Shown: positions 58,135-64,000 of the stretch, one piece after another | Layout: each line of letters starts with the position of its first letter | Position numbering within the stretch: the stretch's first letter is position 1 | Assembly: GCF_014203235.1 (NCBI RefSeq) | Contig: NZ_JACHIN010000012.1 | Location: 320,787 to 384,786 of the forward strand | Reading direction: 5' to 3' | DNA: 64,000 nt | From: Nonomuraea endophytica | Lineage (GTDB): Bacteria; Actinomycetota; Actinomycetes; Streptosporangiales; Streptosporangiaceae | Program-made: the position numbers and the translations under genes | The notes under the pieces: generated by a model | What the model saw: the letters and a program-made list of their open reading frames with translations, nothing else | The model's database searches: none | Told to the model about the DNA's origin: nothing

Positions 58135-60597
58135 GTGGCGGAAATCAGAGAACGCGACGACGCGGCGGACCTCTCGGAGAGGGAACCGGCCGTGGTTGAG
58201 CCGCGCCACGAAACGGAGGCCGACGACAAGGACCCGGAGGTCTACGTCGTCGAACCGCTCCTGCCGCAACGCCTGCGCCGCCCCTCCGACCTGCTGCGCT
58301 TCATCGCCGCCCTGCTCGCGCTCGCCGCGGTCGTCCTGCTGTCGCTGGTCGCCAAGCAGACGCTGAACGGCCTGGCCGGCGACGTCGCCGAAGGCGCCAA
58401 CCTCGTCCCCAACCTGCTCAGCCGGGTCGCCGCCTTCCTCGGCGGCGGCGCGGTCCTCATCGTGCCGGTCGCCTTCGCGGTCGAGCGCGTCTTCCACCGC
58501 GACGGCCTGCGCGTGGCAGAAGGCCTCATCGCGGCGATCATCGGCCTGGTCGGCTCATTCCTCATCGGCGAATGGGTCATGTCCTCCGACGCCGCCGGCG
58601 ACCTGCGGCAACTGCTCACCGGCAACCGGCCGGGGGTGGAGCCGTTCAACACCCTGCTCGCCTCGGTGGTCGCCTACAGCACCGCCGTACGCATCTCACG
58701 AAGACCCACCTGGCGGGCGCTGATCTGGACCGTCATCGCGCTCGACGTGCTCTCGCTGTTCACCAGCAAGCAGCTCACGCTGCCCAGCGCGATGGTCACG
58801 ATCGTGGCGGGCATGGCCATCGGCTACGGCACCCTGTACGGCGTCGGCAGCCCCAACACCCGGCCACCCGGCACCGCGGTGATCGCCGCCCTGCGCAAGC
58901 TCTCCTTCCAGCCGATCAGCGCCCGGCGGATCGAAGACGACCACCAGGGCAGCCGCCGCTACGCCGTCGGGCTCCACGACGGCAGCAGCCTCGACGTCAC
59001 CGTTCTCGACCGTGACCGGCAGGTGGCCGGCCTGCCGTACCGGCTGTGGCGGCGCATCAGGCTCAACTCCGAGACCAGGCGCAGGGCGATCAGGTCGCTG
59101 CGCGCGGAGCTGGAACGCGAGGCGCTCATGGCCTACGCCGCGCAGGCGGCGGGGGCCTCGACCCCGCGCCTGCTCGGCACCAGCGAGGTCGGCACCGAAG
59201 CCGCGCTCCTCGCCTACGAGCACCTCAGCACCCGCCCGCTCGACGCGCTGCCCGACTCCGAGATCGACGACGACCTGCTCGCCCAGATCTGGGAGCAGCT
59301 CGAACTGCTGCGCCTGCAACGGCTGGCCCACCGGCGGCTGACCGGCGACAGCATCCACGTCGACACCGAGGGCCGGGTCGTGCTCACCGACGCCAGGAGC
59401 GGCGAGATCGCCGCCGGCGACCTGCTGCTGCGGCTCGACGTCGTCCAGCTGCTCACCTACCTCGCGCTGCGCGTCGGAGCAGAGCGCTCGGTCGCCTCCG
59501 CCGCCCGCGTCGTGGGCGAGGACGCGCTGGCCGGGGCGATGCCGCTGCTGCAGAAGATCGCGCTGACCCGGCAGACCCGGTCCGCGCTGGCCAAGGACAA
59601 AGGCCTGCTGTCGGCCATCCGGGAGCAGATCGAGGCGCTGAAGCCGCAGGCCAAGATCGAGGAGATCCGGCTGGAGCGGTTCCGGCCGCGCACGCTGGTC
59701 ACGATCATCGCCAGCACGCTGGCCGCCTACTTCCTGCTGTCCCAGCTCAGCCAGGTCAACCTCGTCACCGTCATCACCACGGCCAACTGGGCCTGGTCGC
59801 TGCTGGCGCTGGCCGCCTCGTTCGTCAGCTTCATCGCCGCCGCGCTCATGCTGCGCGGGTTCGTCCCCGAGTCACTGCCGCTGTGGCGGACGGTGCTGGT
59901 GCAGTTCGCCTCGTCGTTCGTGAAGCTGGTCGCGCCGCCCGCGGTGGGCGCCGTCGCGATCAACACCCGCTACCTGCAGAAGCGCGGCATCCCGCCCGCC
60001 TCGGCCGTGGCCAGCGTGGGCGCCTCGCAGCTCGTCATGCTGATCGCGCACATCAGCCTGCTGCTGCTGTTCGCCTACATCACCGGCTCCAACACCGCCA
60101 CGTCGTTCACGCCCACGCGCGGGCTGGTCCTGGTGATGCTGGCCGTCGCGGTGCTGATCGTCGCCGTGCTCGGCGTGCCGCCGCTGCGCAGGATGCTCAC
60201 CAAGCGGCTGCGCTCACTCTTCTCGAACGTGCTGCCGCGCCTGCTGGACGTGCTGCAGTCGCCCCGGAAGATGTTCGAGGGCTTCGCCGGCACCGTGATG
60301 ATCACGATCGCGTTCGTGACCTGCCTCGACGCCTGCGTCTCCGCGTTCGGCGGCGACATCTCCTTCACCGCCGTCGCCGTGGTCTTCCTGACCGCCAACG
60401 CGATCGGCTCGGCCGCGCCCACACCTGGTGGTCTGGGCGCGGTCGAACTCGCGCTCGCGGGCGGCCTCACGGTGGCCGGCGTCGACAGCGCCGTCGCCAC
60501 CTCCGCCGTCCTCCTCTACCGCCTGCTCACCTTCTGGCTCCCCGTCCTCCCGGGATGGGCAGCTTTCACGTGGTTGCAGAGGCATGAGGCGCTCTAA
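58135..60597 (+). CDS. Flippase-like (LPG-synthase TM) protein fused to a kinase-like domain
   Basis: An 820-residue membrane protein. The N-terminal 220 residues have about six helices. Residues about 250-500 look like a degenerate RIO/aminoglycoside-kinase-like domain: ELEREALMAYAAQAAG as the Glu helix, LAHRRLTGDSIHVD in the catalytic-loop position and VVLTDARSGEI in the metal-loop position. The HxD Asp appears absent. Residues about 520-815 form the UPF0104 flippase-like domain seen at the C-terminus of lysylphosphatidylglycerol synthases (SSFVKLVAPPAVGAVAIN, ANAIGSAAPTPGGLGAVE). GTG at 58135. Lipid transport or cell-envelope modification is inferred. Confidence 0.82.
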   Translation: MAEIRERDDAADLSEREPAVVEPRHETEADDKDPEVYVVEPLLPQRLRRPSDLLRFIAALLALAAVVLLSLVAKQTLNGLAGDVAEGANLVPNLLSRVAAFLGGGAVLIVPVAFAVERVFHRDGLRVAEGLIAAIIGLVGSFLIGEWVMSSDAAGDLRQLLTGNRPGVEPFNTLLASVVAYSTAVRISRRPTWRALIWTVIALDVLSLFTSKQLTLPSAMVTIVAGMAIGYGTLYGVGSPNTRPPGTAVIAALRKLSFQPISARRIEDDHQGSRRYAVGLHDGSSLDVTVLDRDRQVAGLPYRLWRRIRLNSETRRRAIRSLRAELEREALMAYAAQAAGASTPRLLGTSEVGTEAALLAYEHLSTRPLDALPDSEIDDDLLAQIWEQLELLRLQRLAHRRLTGDSIHVDTEGRVVLTDARSGEIAAGDLLLRLDVVQLLTYLALRVGAERSVASAARVVGEDALAGAMPLLQKIALTRQTRSALAKDKGLLSAIREQIEALKPQAKIEEIRLERFRPRTLVTIIASTLAAYFLLSQLSQVNLVTVITTANWAWSLLALAASFVSFIAAALMLRGFVPESLPLWRTVLVQFASSFVKLVAPPAVGAVAINTRYLQKRGIPPASAVASVGASQLVMLIAHISLLLLFAYITGSNTATSFTPTRGLVLVMLAVAVLIVAVLGVPPLRRMLTKRLRSLFSNVLPRLLDVLQSPRKMFEGFAGTVMITIAFVTCLDACVSAFGGDISFTAVAVVFLTANAIGSAAPTPGGLGAVELALAGGLTVAGVDSAVATSAVLLYRLLTFWLPVLPGWAAFTWLQRHEAL

Positions 60598-61583
60598 CGG
60601 GCTACTAGTTTGTCGATCTGAGCTAGCTCGTCCTCGGTGAAGGCGGGGCCGTTCACGCAGGCCACGTTGTCCTCAAGCTGCTTCACACTGCTCGCCCCGA
60701 TCAGCACGCTGGTGACCCGAGGGTCGCGCATGGCCCAGGACAGCGCCATCTGGGCGAGCGTCTGGCCACGCTGCTCGGCGATGCCGTTGAGACTACGGGC
60801 CAGCTCCCGGTCGCGCTCCGCCCGCTCGGCCGACAGGAACCTGCTGGTCGCCGCCCGCGAGTCCGCCGGCACGTCCTTCAGATAGCGGTCGGTCAGCAGC
60901 CCCTGCGCCAGCGGCGAGTAGACGATGCAGCCCATCCCCGCGTCCTCCAGCGCGTCCAGCAGCCCGTCCTCGATCCACCGGTTGATCATCGAGTAGGACG
61001 GCTGGTGGATCAGCAGCGGCGTACCCAGCTCGCGCATGATCCTGGCCGCCTGAGCGGTCTGCTCGGCCGAGTAGTTGGAGATGCCCGCGTACAGCGCCTT
61101 CCCCGACCGCACCGCGTGGTCCAGCGCGCCCATCGTCTCCTCGAACGGCGTCTGCGGATCGGGCCGATGGCTGTAGAAGACGTCGACGTGGTCGAGCCCC
61201 ATGCGGGTGAGCGACTGGTCGAGGCTGGCCAGCACGTACTTGCGCGACCCCCACTCCCCATACGGCCCCGGCCACATGTCATAGCCGGCCTTCGTCGAGA
61301 TGATCAGCTCGTCCCGGTACCTCGCGAAGTCCTGGGCGAAGATCGTCCCGAAGTTGCGCTCCGCCGAGCCGTACGGCACGCCGTAATTGTTGGCCAGGTC
61401 GAAGTGCGTCACGCCCAGGTCGAAGGCCCGCCGCAGGATCGAGCGCGAGTTCTCCAGCGGACGGTCGTCGCCGAAGTTGTGCCACAACCCCAGCGACACC
61501 GCGGGCAGCTTGAGCCCGCTCCGCCCGCTCCTGTTGTACGGCATGCGGTCCTCATACCGGCCCTCGTCGGCCTGGTAGGTCAT
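60594..61583 (-). CDS. Aldo/keto reductase (YghZ-like)
   Basis: A 329-residue NADPH-dependent aldo/keto reductase. The catalytic tetrad is Asp and Tyr in FDLANNYGVPYG, Lys in ISTKAGYDMW and His in FYSHRPDP. Motifs HNFGDDRPLENSRSIL and WPGPYGEWGSRKY are typical of the L-glyceraldehyde-3-phosphate/methylglyoxal reductase group. The ATG at 61583 overlaps the oligopeptidase TGA (ATGA), so it is coupled. Its stop overlaps the end of the flippase-like gene by four bases. Confidence 0.92.
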   Translation of the reverse strand: MTYQADEGRYEDRMPYNRSGRSGLKLPAVSLGLWHNFGDDRPLENSRSILRRAFDLGVTHFDLANNYGVPYGSAERNFGTIFAQDFARYRDELIISTKAGYDMWPGPYGEWGSRKYVLASLDQSLTRMGLDHVDVFYSHRPDPQTPFEETMGALDHAVRSGKALYAGISNYSAEQTAQAARIMRELGTPLLIHQPSYSMINRWIEDGLLDALEDAGMGCIVYSPLAQGLLTDRYLKDVPADSRAATSRFLSAERAERDRELARSLNGIAEQRGQTLAQMALSWAMRDPRVTSVLIGASSVKQLEDNVACVNGPAFTEDELAQIDKLVAR

Positions 61584-63628
61584 GCGGTGCCCCTCTCGAT
61601 GATCCAGGAGAGCGCGAACGCCTCCTCGCGCCACGCGTCGTAACGTCCGCTGCGTCCCCCGTGCCCGGCGCCCATCTCCGTCTTCAGCAGGAACGGCCCG
61701 CCGTTCGCGACCGCCCGCAGCCTGGCGATCCACTTCGCGGGCTCGTGGTAGAGGACGCGCGTGTCGTTAAGGCTCGTGATCGCGAGGATCGGCGGGTACG
61801 GCCGGCCGTCCACGTTCTCGTAAGGCGTGTAGCTCTTCATGTAGGCGTAGACATCGGAGTTGTGCAGCGGATCGCCCCACTCGTCCCACTCAATCACGGT
61901 CAGCGGGAGCGACGGGTCGAGGATCGTGTTCAGCGCGTCCACGAACGGCACCTCGGCCACCACGCCCGCGAACTCTTCCGGAGCCAGGTTCCCGACCGCG
62001 CCCATCAGCAGGCCGCCGGCCGAACCGCCCCTGGCGATCACCCGCTCGCTCCAGCCCGCCGCCTTCAGGTGCTTCGCGGCGGCCACGAAGTCGGTGAAGG
62101 TGTTCTTCTTGCGGGTCATCTTGCCCTCTTCGTACCAGCGGCGGCCCATCTCGCCGCCGCCGCGCACGTGCGCGATGGCGAAGACGAACCCGCGGTCGAG
62201 CAGGGACAACCTGGCCACGGAGAAGCTCGGGTCGATGGAGGTCTCGTAGCTGCCGTAGCCGTACAGGACGGTGGGAGCGGGCTTGGCGGCGTCCTTGCGC
62301 CTGACGATCGAGATCGGGACGCGGGTGCCGTCCTCGGCCGTGGCCCACTCGCGGACCTGCTCGTAGTCGCCCGGGTCGTAGCCGCCGAGCACCGGACGCT
62401 GCTTGAGCAGGATCAGCTCGTGCGTGGCCAGGTCGTAGTCGTAGACGCTGGGCGGCGTGATCATGCTCGTGTAGGCCAGCCGGAGCCTGCCGGTGGAGAA
62501 CTCGGGGTTGCCCGCGGGCCCGACGTCGTAGAGGGGCTCGGGGAAGTCGATCTCGTACGCGTCCGCGTCCTTGGGCAGGATCCGCAGGCCGGTGAGACCG
62601 TCGCGGCGGAAGTGCACCACGGCGTGGTTCTCGAAGGCGTCGATCTCCAGCAGGCGGGTGTCCTCGCGGTGCCCGATCAGCGGCGTCCATTCGCCGGGTG
62701 AGCCGAGCGGGGCGGTGGCGATCTCGAAGTTCTCGGCGTCCTTGTTGTGCAGGACGTAGAAGAAGTCTCCGGCGTGCTCTATGCCGTATTCGACGCCGGT
62801 CTCGCGGGGGCGTACCAGCTGGAACTCGCCGGAAGGGTCGTCGGCGGCCAGGAGGCGCACCTCGCTGGTGATCTTGCTGCCGGCGCCCAGGACCAGGTAG
62901 CGCTCGCTGCGGGTCAGGCCGATGCCGACCCAGTAGCGCTCGTCGGACTCCTCGTAGACCAGGACGTCGTCCTGGGTGCCGAGCGTGTGGCGGTAGACCT
63001 GGTAGGGGCGCCAGGCGTCGTCCACCCGGGTGTAGAAGAACGTCGAGCCGTCGGCCGACCAGGCGCCGCCGTAGAAGATGTCCTCGATCTCGTCGGGGAG
63101 CGTCTCGCCGGTGGTCAGGTTCTTGAAGCGCAGGGTGAAGCGCTCGGCGCCCTTGTAGTCGGTGGAGTAGGCCAGCATCGTGCCGTCGGGGGAGACCGCG
63201 CTGGTGCCGACCGAGAAGAACGGGCTGTCGCCGGCCAGCTCGTTGCCGTCCAGTAGCACCTGCTCGTGGTCGAGCACCTTGCCCGGTTGGATCTCCGGAG
63301 GTTCGTCGCCGGTGGCGGGGACCCGGGAGGAGACGGCGTATTGCTTGCCCTCCTCGGTACGGGTGAAATACCACCAGGCGCCCTTACGGCTGGGCACGGA
63401 CAGGTCGGTTTCCTGCGTTCTGCCCTTGATCTCTTGGAAAACCTGCTCCTGGAGGTCGGCCAGGTGAGCGGTCTCCTGTTTGAGATACGCGTTCTCGGCT
63501 TCCAGATAGGAGATCGTGTCCGGATCTTCCTTGTCGGTCAGCCACGCGTATTCGTCGATCACGGTGTCGCCGTGATGGAGACGCTCAGTCGGGACCCTCT
63601 TCGCCGTCGGCGGCGTGTTCCTGCTCAC
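61580..63628 (-). CDS. ptrB: Oligopeptidase B (S9A family)
   Basis: A 682-residue serine peptidase. The N-terminal beta-propeller (about residues 70-410) opens DEYAWLTDKEDPDTISYLEAE. The hydrolase domain has the nucleophile in GGSAGGLLMG, Asp in ITSLNDTRVLYHEP and His in EMGAGHGGRSGRYD. The family cleaves short peptides after basic residues in the cytoplasm; no signal peptide is present. GTG at 63628. It is followed by a coupled aldo/keto reductase and divergent from the rRNA operon. Confidence 0.93.
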   Translation of the reverse strand: MSRNTPPTAKRVPTERLHHGDTVIDEYAWLTDKEDPDTISYLEAENAYLKQETAHLADLQEQVFQEIKGRTQETDLSVPSRKGAWWYFTRTEEGKQYAVSSRVPATGDEPPEIQPGKVLDHEQVLLDGNELAGDSPFFSVGTSAVSPDGTMLAYSTDYKGAERFTLRFKNLTTGETLPDEIEDIFYGGAWSADGSTFFYTRVDDAWRPYQVYRHTLGTQDDVLVYEESDERYWVGIGLTRSERYLVLGAGSKITSEVRLLAADDPSGEFQLVRPRETGVEYGIEHAGDFFYVLHNKDAENFEIATAPLGSPGEWTPLIGHREDTRLLEIDAFENHAVVHFRRDGLTGLRILPKDADAYEIDFPEPLYDVGPAGNPEFSTGRLRLAYTSMITPPSVYDYDLATHELILLKQRPVLGGYDPGDYEQVREWATAEDGTRVPISIVRRKDAAKPAPTVLYGYGSYETSIDPSFSVARLSLLDRGFVFAIAHVRGGGEMGRRWYEEGKMTRKKNTFTDFVAAAKHLKAAGWSERVIARGGSAGGLLMGAVGNLAPEEFAGVVAEVPFVDALNTILDPSLPLTVIEWDEWGDPLHNSDVYAYMKSYTPYENVDGRPYPPILAITSLNDTRVLYHEPAKWIARLRAVANGGPFLLKTEMGAGHGGRSGRYDAWREEAFALSWIIERGTA

Positions 63629-63807
63629 GGGGGGAGTCTATGTTCGGCTGTGATCGTTCTGTGTTGCGGAAGGTGTCCCGAGCGGTCTGGGGCGCTGCTA
63701 ATCTTCTAAAGCCGACGCAGTGCGGCGCAACCAACCACCTCTCTCGGGTGGCTCTGGCGTGTGCTGGGTCGGTATCCCCTTGCAACGCGCTGGTTCTGAT
63801 GATCGAT
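63629..63807. other. Non-coding spacer upstream of the rRNA operon
   Basis: The first half of the 372-bp spacer between oligopeptidase B and the window end. A -10-like TAATCT occurs at 63699-63704 without a good -35. I see no gene here. It probably holds the upstream control region of the rRNA operon and the peptidase promoter. Confidence 0.5.
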
Positions 63808-63836
63808 TTGCTTGTCGGTCTCGGAGCGAGTAAGTT
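63808..63836 (+). promoter_or_regulatory. rRNA operon promoter 1
   Basis: TTGCTT (63808-63813), 17-bp spacer, TAAGTT (63831-63836). Good vegetative-sigma spacing and placement upstream of the rRNA leader. Confidence 0.6.
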
Positions 63837-63891
63837 AGAGGGGTTGCCCCGGAGACGGGGTGGTCGAAATTCCCGCAGGTCAGCCCGCGAG

Positions 63892-63928
63892 TGTCAATTT
63901 GACATCAAGCGGACCGGCTGAAAGAATT
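63892..63928 (+). promoter_or_regulatory. rRNA operon promoter 2 with palindrome
   Basis: TTGACA (63899-63904), 18-bp spacer, AGAATT (63923-63928). The -35 is embedded in the 13-bp perfect palindrome TGTCAATTTGACA (63892-63904), which could bind a regulator. Confidence 0.6.
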
Positions 63929-63964
63929 AAGACACGAAATGAGCCGCTGGAAAACGCGTCCGTT

Positions 63965-64000
63965 TCTTGAGAACTCAACAGTGTGTTAAAAGCCAGTGCA
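63965..64000 (+). other. 16S rRNA leader with boxC-like antitermination element (partial)
   Basis: cttgagaactcaacagtgtg followed by ttaaaagccagtg matches the conserved leader segment found before actinobacterial 16S genes (TTGAGAACTCAACAG core with its small TTGAG/CTCAA stem). The rRNA gene itself lies beyond the right edge. Confidence 0.8.

Noticed and set aside
63664..63704. Third rRNA promoter TTGCGG...TAATCT
   Set aside because: The spacer would be 29 bp, far outside the normal range.

Overview
The window comes from a high-GC actinomycete chromosome, most likely a filamentous one of the Streptosporangiaceae type. The evidence is strong third-position G/C bias, GTG and TTG starts, very frequent ATGA/GTGA stop-start overlaps, a DUF574 methyltransferase, DUF4190 and YbaB/WXG100 genes, and a secreted chitosan-type glycosidase. 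Gene content is chromosomal. I saw no phage, insertion sequence, tRNA or CRISPR array. The right edge runs into the leader of an rRNA operon.

Layout. 0-8.1 kb: a 3'-truncated STAND-type ATPase regulator, a divergent NmrA-like/MarR pair, a LysR regulator with a DoxX protein, a GNAT enzyme, and a tightly overlapped ABC transporter plus two-component operon. 8.2-15 kb: DUF574 methyltransferase, purF-purM, a MarR-controlled SDR, a large disordered DUF4190 membrane protein and a sterol-carrier-family protein. 15-30.5 kb is an accessory block between purF and purL. It holds a PhoX phosphatase with a PHO-box-like leader, an ABC exporter with a MerR-type promoter, a TetR-controlled MFS pump, a MazEF-like module, a WXG100-type toxin/immunity locus with two YbaB proteins, a second MFS pump carrying the same 11-bp operator, a class III nucleotide cyclase followed by a CRP-like regulator, and a collagen-like secreted protein. 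30.5-37.3 kb: purL, purQ, an RsbW-like ATPase, purS and two overlapping GT-C-like membrane proteins. 37.5-41.3 kb: a branched-chain 2-oxoacid dehydrogenase operon in which each E1 gene is preceded by a nearly identical 23-codon small ORF. 41.3-64 kb: exo-beta-glucosaminidase, an acyl-CoA dehydrogenase, a guanidine-III riboswitch with an SMR exporter, small enzymes, a molybdopterin oxidoreductase with an inserted segment, two tandem M28 peptidases, a flippase-like/kinase-like fusion, an aldo/keto reductase, oligopeptidase B and the rRNA operon promoters.

How parts work together. PurS, PurQ and PurL form the FGAM synthase, and PurF and PurM supply the first and fifth steps of IMP synthesis. The dehydrogenase makes branched acyl-CoA primers. 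The cyclase and the adjacent CRP-like protein form a plausible local cNMP circuit. The shared operator suggests that one TetR protein controls two drug pumps 6 kb apart. The most unusual items are the duplicated coupled small ORFs, the shared operator, the toxin locus and its neighbouring 36-bp MFS-gene repeat, and the cyclase with Gln/Asn in the purine-selecting positions. All functional calls rest on motif reading by eye; no database search was run.
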